Below, in pieces: positions 24,794-32,872 of a DNA stretch of 64,000 bases. The stretch comes from a virus: the IMG/VR virus record IMGVR_UViG_3300030419_006105, positions 52,367 to 116,366 of that record; one strand, written 5' to 3'. Numbering within the stretch: position 1 is the stretch's first letter; every line of letters starts with the position of its first letter. The notes beneath the pieces were generated by a model. That model searched no databases. It had not been told where the DNA came from and saw only the letters and a program-made list of their open reading frames with translations. The position numbers and the translations under genes are program-made.

Positions 24794-26500
24794 ATGCCGA
24801 GACAAAAAAAGGAAGATAAATTTTATTTAGGCAATAAAAATTTACCTAACGCCAATATGGAGTTTGAATGGACTCCGGAAATGGTTAAAAATTTAAAAAA
24901 GGCAAAACAAAATATATTACATTTTGCAGAGAATTATTTTTATATTGTTAACCTAGATCAAGGTAAAATAAAAATAGACTTATATCCTTGTCAAAAAAGA
25001 GTTTTACGTAGTTTAAGAGATAATAGATTTGTAGCATGTCTTGCATCAAGACAAACTGGTAAAACTACAATGATGACAATCTACGCACTTTGGATTGCAT
25101 GCTTTCAAGAAGATCAACGTATATTAATTGTTGCTAACAAAGAACAAACAGCTATTAATATATTTTCAAGAATTAGAACTGCGTATGAAAAAATACCTAA
25201 CTTTTTAAAACCTGGTGTATTAGAATATGGTAAAACTTCTATGAAATTAGCTAATGGTAGTAGTATTGGTATTAGTACTACTAGCTCGGATGCTGGTCGT
25301 GGTGAATCTGTAAATGTATTAATTCTAGACGAGCTTGCATTTATTCCAAACAATTTAGTAGATAGTTTTTGGAAATCTGTATACCCTATTATTTCAAGTT
25401 CGAAAAAATCTAAAATATTTGTAGCTTCAACCCCTAACGGAAGCAATAATTTATTTTTCCATTTATATAATGATGCTATTAATGGAAAGAGTAATTGGAG
25501 AGGAGAAAAAATATTATGGGATGAAATACCTGGTCGTGATGAACAGTGGAAGCAAGATACTATTCGATCTATAGGTAGTGAAGAAGCTTTTGCGCAAGAG
25601 TTTGAATGTAAGTTTCTTGATACCGGTGACTCTTTTATTGATGAAGTTTTTTATGCTAAGCTTCAAAGTCAGACAAGGGATCCAAAACATCTATTTGAAG
25701 ATGGTTGTTATAGTGTATGGGAAGAGCCAAATAAAGAACATTTATATACAATAGGTGTTGATGTCGCAGAAGGTGTACAACAAAATTATAGTGCTATACA
25801 AGTTTTAGATATCACAGATTTACAAAATATAAATCAAGTAGCTGAGTACGCTAGTAATGAAATTAATCCATTTGAGTTTACCACTAAAGTTAGAGACATT
25901 TGCTATCACTGGGGAACTCCTCCAGTTTGTATAGAAAGAAATAATTGTGGTAGCCAAGTGGTAGATAATTTATATCATCAATACAATTATAGACATATTG
26001 TAAATTACTCACCTAAAGTCGGTCAAGTAAAATATGATAGATTAGGAATTTATGCACATACTAATACCAAATATAAAGGTATTACTAATATGAGATACTG
26101 GGTGAACGAACTCAAATGTGTACGGTTAAATTCTAAACCCGCTGTAGAAGAACTTAAGAATTTCGTAAGATATCCTAATGGTTCTTGGGCAGCACAACCA
26201 GGTTATGATTTTGATGACCGAGTTATGTCATTAGTATGGGCATTATTAATTTTAGAAAATACCGTAGTACAAAGATATTATAATGTAATGGAAATAGATG
26301 ACAACCAACGTCCTGCAAAACTAGAATTAGGAGATTATATAGATCAGAAATTTAGCAATTTCTTACAAGATCATAGAATGCAAAATATAGATGATAGCTG
26401 GAATCCTAATCCAGTTTACTTTGAAGACATAAATATTTTAGGACAGGAAGGTCCAACAGATATAGAAGCATTAGAAGCAGAAGGTTGGTCTAAATTATGA
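24794..26500 (+). CDS. 17: Terminase large subunit (gp17)
   Basis: DNA-packaging motor; 568 aa against 610 in T4. ATPase Walker A SRQTGKTT (about 86-93), Walker B LILDELAF (about 176-183), coupling motif STPNG, and a C-terminal RNase H-like nuclease with GVDVAEG (about 320) and a late FDDRVMSL acidic motif. The start at 24794 is fixed by the 14-bp gap and late box. The small subunit candidate is not adjacent but at 40740-41213. Stop overlaps the next ATG (ATGA). Confidence 0.96.
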   Translation: MPRQKKEDKFYLGNKNLPNANMEFEWTPEMVKNLKKAKQNILHFAENYFYIVNLDQGKIKIDLYPCQKRVLRSLRDNRFVACLASRQTGKTTMMTIYALWIACFQEDQRILIVANKEQTAINIFSRIRTAYEKIPNFLKPGVLEYGKTSMKLANGSSIGISTTSSDAGRGESVNVLILDELAFIPNNLVDSFWKSVYPIISSSKKSKIFVASTPNGSNNLFFHLYNDAINGKSNWRGEKILWDEIPGRDEQWKQDTIRSIGSEEAFAQEFECKFLDTGDSFIDEVFYAKLQSQTRDPKHLFEDGCYSVWEEPNKEHLYTIGVDVAEGVQQNYSAIQVLDITDLQNINQVAEYASNEINPFEFTTKVRDICYHWGTPPVCIERNNCGSQVVDNLYHQYNYRHIVNYSPKVGQVKYDRLGIYAHTNTKYKGITNMRYWVNELKCVRLNSKPAVEELKNFVRYPNGSWAAQPGYDFDDRVMSLVWALLILENTVVQRYYNVMEIDDNQRPAKLELGDYIDQKFSNFLQDHRMQNIDDSWNPNPVYFEDINILGQEGPTDIEALEAEGWSKL

Positions 26501-27081
26501 ATCAAGCACCACTTAATAAAAATAGACAAGATAAATTTATCTTAGTTTTAAACTTACCTGAAGGTATAAAAGAAATTTCTGACAGGTATAGTAGAAACAA
26601 TAATCGAATAAACGCAAACAGTCTTGAAATTAGTATCGCAGGAACAGTGACACCTAATATTAGTGTACCAGAGCAAACATTACCATATGGATCGCAAAGT
26701 ATTAAAATTAGTTCACATGCACGACCTGCTTACAGTTCATTAAATTTAAATTTTAAGATAGATAACGAGTATAACAATTACTGGGCTATATTTAAATGGT
26801 TAGATGTAATTAACGACGTAAGAGAAGGAACGGTTAATGAAGATGAAATTGTAAAATATCATCAACCAGGAAAAGTGTTACCAATTTATTCTTCTAATTT
26901 AACCGTTTACGGTTTAGATGAATATCATAATAGAAAAATACAATGGGATTATATCGGAGCTTTCCCGACTCAGCTTTCTGAGATTCAATGGAATTATAAC
27001 GACTCACAGGAAATAGGAGCAACCGCAACATTTGAATTTACAAGGTTAGAAGCAAAATTATTAGACTCTGACGGTAATTAA
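26497..27081 (+). CDS. Tail-tube-like (gp19 fold) protein, extra copy
   Basis: 194 aa, nearly the size of the gp19-like tube protein at 32264 (196 aa). Similar layout: an N-terminal strand, a SLEISIAGTVTP segment, a central PGKVLPIYSS region, and a C-terminal DYIGAFPTQLSEIQWNYNDS...TATFEFTRLE that mirrors the tube protein's LYGVFPVNSGDISYTISGS...TTITMAYQFF. Likely a paralogue adapted for the neck, the tube end or a virion connector. Follows terminase by 4-bp overlap and its stop shares TTAA with the opposing gene's stop. Confidence 0.6.
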   Translation: MNQAPLNKNRQDKFILVLNLPEGIKEISDRYSRNNNRINANSLEISIAGTVTPNISVPEQTLPYGSQSIKISSHARPAYSSLNLNFKIDNEYNNYWAIFKWLDVINDVREGTVNEDEIVKYHQPGKVLPIYSSNLTVYGLDEYHNRKIQWDYIGAFPTQLSEIQWNYNDSQEIGATATFEFTRLEAKLLDSDGN

Positions 27082-28322
27082 ACAATATTTAATTCTCCTG
27101 TTGAATCTCCAAAATGTTTCATATCTATATTATGTTTATGTAATATACTAACAAACAAATCACACATTGGTTTTTCTTTTTTAACTCTAAAATGTTTTCC
27201 GTTTTGTTTGTTACCAACTAACATAAAAGGTAACTCATCATGATTATGTCTATTACCATCTGAAATACCAGCACCATATATTATATCTGTATTTTCTAAC
27301 AAATTATCTTTTTTCATTTTAGAAATAAATTCAGAAAATAATCGTACATTAAATAGATCAATTTTTGCAAGTGCTGCTAATTTCTTAGGATCTTTTTGAT
27401 GGTGAGATAAGCTATGATGACCTTCTCTAATTCCTATTTCTTTAAACGGACCATTATAACCATCATGAGCCGTCAAAAATGTTATAACTCTAGACGTATC
27501 AGTTAAGAAAGCTAAATGCATCAAATTATACATAATTCTAAATTTATCTGATTTACTTTCTATATCAAAATTAAGTTCAAAATTATTAGTTAAATTAAAT
27601 TTATCTCTTCTCTCTAATTCTAACTCTACCTCTCTAACTGAGTACATATATTCTTCTAATTTAACTTTATCAGCATCTGAGGCAATTTTTGCCAAACTCT
27701 TACTTTCTTCTAAAACAAAATCTAAAATTGACTTTTTTCTTAATTTTACTTTTTGCTCGAGCTTAGTGACATTAAAAAGTCTATTAAAAATATCTCTAGG
27801 ATTATACATCGCAGCAAGTGGTTGATTAGCAGACTTCCATGATAAATTATACTGATAAGCACAACTATATCCTGAATCACATTTACCTATTAATCTAGAC
27901 TTATCACCACTAAATTGTAAACTATCAAACCTTGTTAAACCATTATACTTGTCAGCTAAATATTGATCAACAGATTTACCCGATCTAATTTTAGATTCAT
28001 GCTTATGGGCTTGTATTCCAGTCAAAAAAGTAGAAGCTGCTCTAGCATGGTCACCTGCCCCGTCTCCATTAGCACGTGCTTTATCATGAGTAAGACCAGA
28101 AATTATAGATGTATAATCCATATGGTCTTGCATAGGAGATAAACTATCAGGCATATTCATTATATCTCCATAATGCTTAGGAGTCCAATGATGCATGTTT
28201 ATACCATTAGGTACATAAACAACTCCTAATCGCTTTATATTAGTATTAGTAGTACCGAAGCATTCCAAGCCTGGTAATGCAAATGACAATCCCAATGTAC
28301 CTATAAACGCTCTCCTATCCAT
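27078..28322 (-). CDS. HXXSHH/DUF1552-family protein with Tat-like signal
   Basis: 414 aa. N-terminus MDRRAFIGTLGLSFALPGLE has a twin-Arg plus hydrophobic stretch, like the Tat leader of bacterial DUF1552 proteins. Then come VYVPNGINMHHW (35-46), GDHARAASTFLTG (90-102), SVDQYLA, CDSGYSCAYQ (148-157), the name-giving HSLSHH (303-308) and AGISDGNRHNHDELP (351-365). This family (PF07586) is common in Planctomycetes and related phyla; it is distantly like alkaline phosphatase-type enzymes and has no proven reaction to my knowledge. A perfect TATAAATA ends 3 nt (core TAAATA 5 nt) before the ATG, so it is a late gene. All key motifs look intact. Very unusual for a T4-like phage. Confidence 0.85.
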   Translation of the reverse strand: MDRRAFIGTLGLSFALPGLECFGTTNTNIKRLGVVYVPNGINMHHWTPKHYGDIMNMPDSLSPMQDHMDYTSIISGLTHDKARANGDGAGDHARAASTFLTGIQAHKHESKIRSGKSVDQYLADKYNGLTRFDSLQFSGDKSRLIGKCDSGYSCAYQYNLSWKSANQPLAAMYNPRDIFNRLFNVTKLEQKVKLRKKSILDFVLEESKSLAKIASDADKVKLEEYMYSVREVELELERRDKFNLTNNFELNFDIESKSDKFRIMYNLMHLAFLTDTSRVITFLTAHDGYNGPFKEIGIREGHHSLSHHQKDPKKLAALAKIDLFNVRLFSEFISKMKKDNLLENTDIIYGAGISDGNRHNHDELPFMLVGNKQNGKHFRVKKEKPMCDLFVSILHKHNIDMKHFGDSTGELNIV

Positions 28323-28335
28323 AGAAGTATTTATA
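28323..28335 (-). promoter_or_regulatory. Perfect TATAAATA late promoter before the HXXSHH gene
   Basis: Minus strand: TATAAATA (28335-28328; the TAAATA core is 28333-28328 read on the minus strand) followed by 5 nt and the ATG at 28322. It overlaps the stop codon of the 28-aa membrane peptide. Confidence 0.65.
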
Positions 28336-28417
28336 ATTTAGAAAGTATTGCTACTAGGGTAACTACGACAACAATAATAATTGTTATTTTAAGATCTTCC
28401 TCAGGAAACCATTTCAT
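28331..28417 (-). CDS. 28-aa membrane micropeptide
   Basis: MKWFPEEDLKI followed by about 15 hydrophobic residues (Ile/Val/Leu/Ala) and SKL: one transmembrane helix with an acidic N-terminal end. It overlaps the 32-aa peptide by 4 bp (ATGA) and ends 8 nt before the HXXSHH gene. Both overlap and reading-frame quality argue that it is real. Possible roles: small subunit of a membrane complex with its neighbours, or a lysis peptide; not decidable here. Confidence 0.55.
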   Translation of the reverse strand: MKWFPEEDLKITIIIVVVVTLVAILSKL

Positions 28418-28512
28418 GATAGGTACTTACCAACAATTATACCATTTACTATAGCAATAATAAGTATAACTACTACCCACGCGTATTTCTGTTTTTTATT
28501 AAGTGTCGCCAT
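28414..28512 (-). CDS. 32-aa membrane micropeptide
   Basis: MATLNKKQKYAW followed by a 16-18 residue hydrophobic helix (Val/Ile/Leu/Ala) and GKYLS. Basic N-terminus and single helix predict N-in topology. Starts inside the ferredoxin gene's last codons (14-bp overlap) and stops in the start codon of the 28-aa peptide. The four-gene chain ferredoxin, TM32, TM28, HXXSHH is therefore translationally linked. Confidence 0.55.
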   Translation of the reverse strand: MATLNKKQKYAWVVVILIIAIVNGIIVGKYLS

Positions 28513-28735
28513 CATTACCTATTGCTTCTACTGGACATCCATCCATTGCTTGTTTACACATTTCCTCTTCTTCCTCATTTTCCGGTTGCTTATATACATA
28601 AGAGTACCCTTCCTCTTCTTGACGTGTAAAATTATCGGGAGCTTCTTCTCTACATAAATCACAATCTATACACTCTTCATCCACATAATACCTACCTGGT
28701 GTATTTTCAGGTTGTTTGTGTTCTTTATCTGGCAT
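28499..28735 (-). CDS. Single-cluster 4Fe-4S ferredoxin
   Basis: 78 aa. C22-xx-C25-xx-C28 in CIDCDLC and C66-P in GCPVEAI bind one cubane cluster; Cys60 is an extra. GYSYVYKQPENEEEEE is a strongly conserved-looking middle that, by memory, is typical of ferredoxins from Verrucomicrobia and relatives. An electron carrier of low potential in the cytoplasm. A late box TAAATA (minus, 28747-28742) ends 6 nt before its ATG and lies in the end of the rmlA gene. It leads the cassette with two membrane peptides and the HXXSHH protein, with which it may work; it could equally feed phage or host reductases. Confidence 0.88.
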   Translation of the reverse strand: MPDKEHKQPENTPGRYYVDEECIDCDLCREEAPDNFTRQEEEGYSYVYKQPENEEEEEMCKQAMDGCPVEAIGNDGDT

Positions 28736-28747
28736 TTTAAATATTTA
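28736..28747 (-). promoter_or_regulatory. Late box before ferredoxin
   Basis: Minus-strand TAAATA at 28747-28742, 6 nt before the ATG at 28735, overlapping the end of rmlA. Confidence 0.6.
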
Positions 28748-29611
28748 GTCGAAACAATAACTCATTACTAAATTAGTTTTATATGAGCAATGAGGCATTC
28801 TATCTTTAATTTTTATAAATTCATCGTGTGTAATAAACCCTTGCTTATATGCCTCTCCTTCAATACAACCAATCATTGTATTAGTTCTATCTTGTATAGA
28901 TTTGACATACATAGATGCAGCAAACATTTCATCTGGATTTCCAGTATCAAACCAGGCATAATTACTATTTAACATATTATGTCCTAATACGTTATCATTT
29001 AAATAACTCTTATTTAAATCTGTAATTTCTAGTTCACCTCGCGCCGATGGTTTAAGTGCTCTAGCTCTTTTTCCAGCTGTATTATCATAAAAATAAATAC
29101 CAGTTACAGCATAATTACTCATTGGTGTATCTGGTTTTTCTTCAATAGAAATAACATCTCCATACGGGTTTAATTCAATTACACCATATTCAGATGGATT
29201 TGACACTTTATAACTTACAACACAAGCTTTATTTCCATTAATTGTAGGTTTTTTTATACCAGTAAAAATATTATCTCCAAGAACTAAGCATACATTATCA
29301 TCTCCTTGCCATTCTTCGGCTATAATGAGCGCTTCGGCTATACCTTTAGGTGATGGTTGTACTTTAAAAGTGAAATTAATTCCTAAGTATGGTTTATGTT
29401 TTCCATCAGCTTGATTAAACATTGTTAATAAATGAGGATAAGATATACCATTAGTAATAATCATTATATCTTTAATGCCTAATTTTATAAGAGTAGATAG
29501 AGGATAATAAATTGTAGGTTTATCATAAATCGGTAAAAGCTGCTTAGAAACTGTTTTTGTACTTGGATAAACTCTGGACCCAGTACCGCCGGCTAAAATG
29601 ATACCCTTCAT
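28745..29611 (-). CDS. rmlA: Glucose-1-phosphate thymidylyltransferase (RmlA)
   Basis: 288 aa, typical RmlA length. Nucleotide-binding GGTGSR (8-13) and the K-QLLP-YDKPTIYYPLS segment (about 22-39), VLGDNIF (Asp for metal) and EEKP are all in place. It makes dTDP-glucose, the substrate of RmlB at 17596. RmlA sits 10 kb away from RmlB/RmlD on the other strand. Upstream on the minus strand TTGAAT, 15 nt, TATAAT (29625-29620) and an overlapping TATAAATA (29620-29613) suggest both early and late expression. Confidence 0.93.
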   Translation of the reverse strand: MKGIILAGGTGSRVYPSTKTVSKQLLPIYDKPTIYYPLSTLIKLGIKDIMIITNGISYPHLLTMFNQADGKHKPYLGINFTFKVQPSPKGIAEALIIAEEWQGDDNVCLVLGDNIFTGIKKPTINGNKACVVSYKVSNPSEYGVIELNPYGDVISIEEKPDTPMSNYAVTGIYFYDNTAGKRARALKPSARGELEITDLNKSYLNDNVLGHNMLNSNYAWFDTGNPDEMFAASMYVKSIQDRTNTMIGCIEGEAYKQGFITHDEFIKIKDRMPHCSYKTNLVMSYCFD

Positions 29612-29646
29612 GTATTTATATTATACTGCTTATTTTAACAATTCAA
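29612..29646 (-). promoter_or_regulatory. Overlapping sigma70-like and late promoter before rmlA
   Basis: Minus strand: TTGAAT (29646-29641), 15-nt spacer, TATAAT (29625-29620), sharing its last base with TATAAATA (29620-29613), then 1 nt to the ATG at 29611. Spacer is short, so moderate confidence. Confidence 0.4.
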
Positions 29647-29670
29647 CTAAATTATTCGGCTGGAAATCAA

Positions 29671-29692
29671 TAAATAATTGTAAAGGTTAACT
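29671..29692 (+). promoter_or_regulatory. Late promoter with Shine-Dalgarno before tail sheath
   Basis: TAAATA (29671-29676), AAAGG (29682-29686), ATG at 29693. Spacing leaves room for a short leader, unlike most late genes here. Confidence 0.65.
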
Positions 29693-32233
29693 ATGAGTAG
29701 AAGAACAATTCAATCACCTGGTGTAGAAATTAGAGAAATCGATCTGTCCCAACGGCCTGCTGCAGCCCTGGGTACGAGCGTATTTATTGCGGGATTTTCG
29801 AATCAAGGACCTACAGATGAAATTTTTAATGTTGGTACCTTCGCAGAATTCGAAGAAATTTACGGAAAACCCACTAACGCAGCTGAGAGATATTTTTATC
29901 ACTCCACCAAACAGGTTTTTGACAGTGATGCAAATGTTTTAGTATCTAGATTACCGTACGGTACTGGAGATGGTCAAAGTACTGAAAAGTATAGTGCACT
30001 ATTTTACCCAGTTTCTAGTATTAATACATCTACTATTACAGCGATTTCTAATAATACAATAACTCTTAATACTAGTGACGGACAAATCGGTTCTGAAAAC
30101 ATGTCAAATGTAGGTGCTGGTTGTACATTTGAGTTAGTAACTCAAGATTCAAACGGTCAAGTAAAATATACAAGTATTGATGGTACGGGTACTTATACCT
30201 CAGGAACGTTTACTTTAACATCTACTACAACAGAATTTGCTACTATCACGGGAGATACGTTAGTATCTGGTCAGGCATTATCAGGAGCTCCTGTAAATCA
30301 TACAGTTAGTTTATCAGCAGATAATTATTTTGTTCTTGGTAACCCGTTACACGTTGAATTAACAAGAGCTCAATATCTAAGTGCCCAGGATGAGAATTTT
30401 ACTTGGTATGATGCTGGCGGAACTGTTAACCCAGGATTCCCTGGTAGAGCTGGTATGATTGTTTTAAACAAAGCAAAAGTAGCAACTAATAATGATTTTG
30501 AAGGTTATTATGTTGGTGTTACAGACAATAGTGTTGTTTCTCCAGCATCTAATCATGATATAATAAGAACTATAAAAGCTGTAACAAGTTCAAGTTCATA
30601 TACTACATTTGGTAGTTTAACTGAAATTCCATCATCAAGATATGAATTCGCTCTAAGTTCTACTCCTACATCTGAAAAGAATAGTGTGAGTAAGACTTTA
30701 GAAACATTTTCAAAATTTGATATTGATGGTGGTGAGTTTGTTGATACAATTAATATTGGATTGTTCAAAATCCGTAATACACCATTTAGTAATACTGATT
30801 TATCATTAACTCACTTCCTTGCAGAAGGTTATACAGGTTCTTTAAACTCATTTCGTAAAGTTCAAAACGAAAACGGTGGTCAAAAGAAAACATTTTTTAT
30901 TGGAGATGTTGAAGAAAATTCTCCTAACATAAAAGTACTAGTTAATCCATATATATCTAAGCACGGTGGTGATTGGGCTTCTTCAACAGGAGATGGACCA
31001 AAGAAATATGTACGTGTCGCTAATAAAATCGGAGCCAGTAATGCAGCTGTATTAGAAAAAGTTTTAGGTGCTAGTTCACCATCTGCTACAGGTAAAAACT
31101 TCGGTGGCGAGCCAGCTCTTGTAAGTTTAGGAGCTTATAGTGATGTTAATAATAATAGCAGTAAAAATACTGGAAGTATTCCTGATAAATTAGATAGAAT
31201 ATTTAATGTTGCTTCTAATGTAGATCTATTACCTATTGACGTCAGTATTGAAGCAGGCTTAGGTACAGTATTTGCAGTAGGTAAGACTCAAGGTCTAAGT
31301 GCTTATGATGATACTGCGTTTGTTGATGTAGATGGAAGTGGTACTGGTTTTTATACTTCTGGAGATAATATGACAGGTTCTGATCAAATTAGTCTTCGAG
31401 ATAATTATAGAACCATTTTCAATAAGTTTGAAACATTTGCAAGACAAACAAGAAAAGATCATATTTTTGTTGCTGATATATTAAAACCATTAGTAGTACA
31501 AGGAAGTAGAGGTAAAGTATTAGATGATAAAACCAAAAACTTTAGCCAACATGTTTATTGGCCAATGAGACATCAATTTGGTTTTGCTAATAGTAACTTT
31601 GCTACAACTTACGGTAACTGGGCAAAGGTATATGATGGCACAAGTGATAATCAAATATGGATTCCATTCTCTGGAGTCGCTGCTAAAATTTATGCTAACA
31701 ATGACGCAAACTTTGCTCCTTGGTACGCTCCTGCTGGTTTTAATCGTGGGGTTGTTACAGGAGTAAATGACGTGGCTATTAGCCCAACTCAACGTCAGAG
31801 AGATCAATTATATCGAATTGCAATTAACCCTGTTACACAATTCCCTGCTGAAGGTATTGTTGTATTTGGTCAGAAGACCTTACAAAGAAAACCAACGGCA
31901 TTTGACAGAGTTAATGTTCGTAGATTGTTCCTCGATTTAGAGAAAAGAACACGAGAGACATTGAAATACTTTGTCTTTGAACCTAATACGTTCTTAACAA
32001 GGAATAAAGTAGTTAATACTTTAACACCAATTTTTGAGAACTGCAAGCAAACAGAAGGAGTGTATGATTACCTTATTGTTTGTGATAGTCGGAATAACCC
32101 TGCAAGTGTTATTGACCAGAATGAGCTAAGAGTAGATATCTATTTGAAGCCAGTTCGTGCTGCAGAGTTTATATTAGTTAACTTCTACGCTGTTAACACA
32201 GATGTTAATTTCGAGGAGATAGCAGGTCAATAA
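29693..32233 (+). CDS. 18: Contractile tail sheath protein (gp18)
   Basis: 846 aa against 659 in T4; the extra length probably sits in surface domains between the N- and C-terminal cores. N-terminus SPGVEIREIDLS is the classic sheath start, and the end region (RRLFLDLEKRTRETLKYFVFEPN, then YLKPVRAAEFILVNFYAVNT) is the conserved sheath handshake/C-terminal core. It contracts to drive the tube into the host. One of only two genes in the window with late box plus Shine-Dalgarno, in keeping with high expression. Confidence 0.95.
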   Translation: MSRRTIQSPGVEIREIDLSQRPAAALGTSVFIAGFSNQGPTDEIFNVGTFAEFEEIYGKPTNAAERYFYHSTKQVFDSDANVLVSRLPYGTGDGQSTEKYSALFYPVSSINTSTITAISNNTITLNTSDGQIGSENMSNVGAGCTFELVTQDSNGQVKYTSIDGTGTYTSGTFTLTSTTTEFATITGDTLVSGQALSGAPVNHTVSLSADNYFVLGNPLHVELTRAQYLSAQDENFTWYDAGGTVNPGFPGRAGMIVLNKAKVATNNDFEGYYVGVTDNSVVSPASNHDIIRTIKAVTSSSSYTTFGSLTEIPSSRYEFALSSTPTSEKNSVSKTLETFSKFDIDGGEFVDTINIGLFKIRNTPFSNTDLSLTHFLAEGYTGSLNSFRKVQNENGGQKKTFFIGDVEENSPNIKVLVNPYISKHGGDWASSTGDGPKKYVRVANKIGASNAAVLEKVLGASSPSATGKNFGGEPALVSLGAYSDVNNNSSKNTGSIPDKLDRIFNVASNVDLLPIDVSIEAGLGTVFAVGKTQGLSAYDDTAFVDVDGSGTGFYTSGDNMTGSDQISLRDNYRTIFNKFETFARQTRKDHIFVADILKPLVVQGSRGKVLDDKTKNFSQHVYWPMRHQFGFANSNFATTYGNWAKVYDGTSDNQIWIPFSGVAAKIYANNDANFAPWYAPAGFNRGVVTGVNDVAISPTQRQRDQLYRIAINPVTQFPAEGIVVFGQKTLQRKPTAFDRVNVRRLFLDLEKRTRETLKYFVFEPNTFLTRNKVVNTLTPIFENCKQTEGVYDYLIVCDSRNNPASVIDQNELRVDIYLKPVRAAEFILVNFYAVNTDVNFEEIAGQ

Positions 32234-32246
32234 TAACGACGAAACC

Positions 32247-32263
32247 TAAATAATTATAACATC
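32247..32263 (+). promoter_or_regulatory. Late box before tail tube
   Basis: TAAATA at 32247-32252 in the extended form TAAATAATTAT, 11 nt before the ATG at 32264. Confidence 0.55.
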
Positions 32264-32854
32264 ATGGCTGATATTAAACAAACAATTAAGGACTTTTATA
32301 AGGTAGCTCAAACAAGAGACTTTGCACGTGACTTTCAGTTTCGTGTATTAGATGTCTCTAATAAAGGTGTACCTGTTTTTACTGAAGATGATCTAGTGTA
32401 CGCTACAACAGCGACACTTCCTGGTAAACAAATTTCACCGAAGGAGGTACCGTATAATGGTTTTACTTTCCGCATCCCTGGAACAGTATCGTATAATAAC
32501 AGTGATGGGTTTACTATTGATTTCTATTGTGATGCGACGACAAATACTCGTGTACAAATGGAAAACTGGGTAACAGAAACATTTAACGACGAAACTACTA
32601 CTGGTGATGGTGTTCTTCATAATAATAGCACCATTACTTTAGTACAGCTTGATACTAAATTTGAGCCATTACGTACATATAAATTATATGGAGTGTTTCC
32701 TGTTAATAGTGGTGATATTAGTTATACTATCTCTGGTAGTGGAGAAGTTGCAACAACTACAATTACTATGGCTTATCAGTTCTTTAGGAGAGACAATGAG
32801 CTTAACACAGCAGTAAACTCAATTGGTAAATTAGCTGGTGCAGTATTAGGTTAA
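32264..32854 (+). CDS. 19: Tail tube protein (gp19)
   Basis: 196 aa against 163 in T4. Short helical opening (DIKQTIKDFYKVAQTRDFARDFQFRVLD) then tube-fold strands: a TTATLPGKQISPKEVPYNGF segment split over residues 42-62, and the closing YKLYGVFPVNSGDISY...TTTITMAYQFFRR. Forms the hexameric inner tube inside the sheath. Directly downstream of gp18, as in T4. Confidence 0.9.
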   Translation: MADIKQTIKDFYKVAQTRDFARDFQFRVLDVSNKGVPVFTEDDLVYATTATLPGKQISPKEVPYNGFTFRIPGTVSYNNSDGFTIDFYCDATTNTRVQMENWVTETFNDETTTGDGVLHNNSTITLVQLDTKFEPLRTYKLYGVFPVNSGDISYTISGSGEVATTTITMAYQFFRRDNELNTAVNSIGKLAGAVLG

Positions 32855-32860
32855 TTGACC

Positions 32861-32872
32861 TAAATACTTTAA
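32861..32872 (+). promoter_or_regulatory. Late box before the 32873 gene
   Basis: TAAATA at 32861-32866, 6 nt before the ATG at 32873. Confidence 0.6.

Noticed and set aside
27078-28322. Sulfatase or alkaline phosphatase annotation for the HXXSHH protein
   Set aside because: No CxPSR sulfatase motif and no clear metal-site set. The DUF1552 motifs fit much better, so I do not name a reaction.
28331-28512. Holin/antiholin call for the two micro-membrane peptides
   Set aside because: One short helix each and no endolysin gene beside them. Their linkage to ferredoxin and the HXXSHH protein gives no direct support for lysis.
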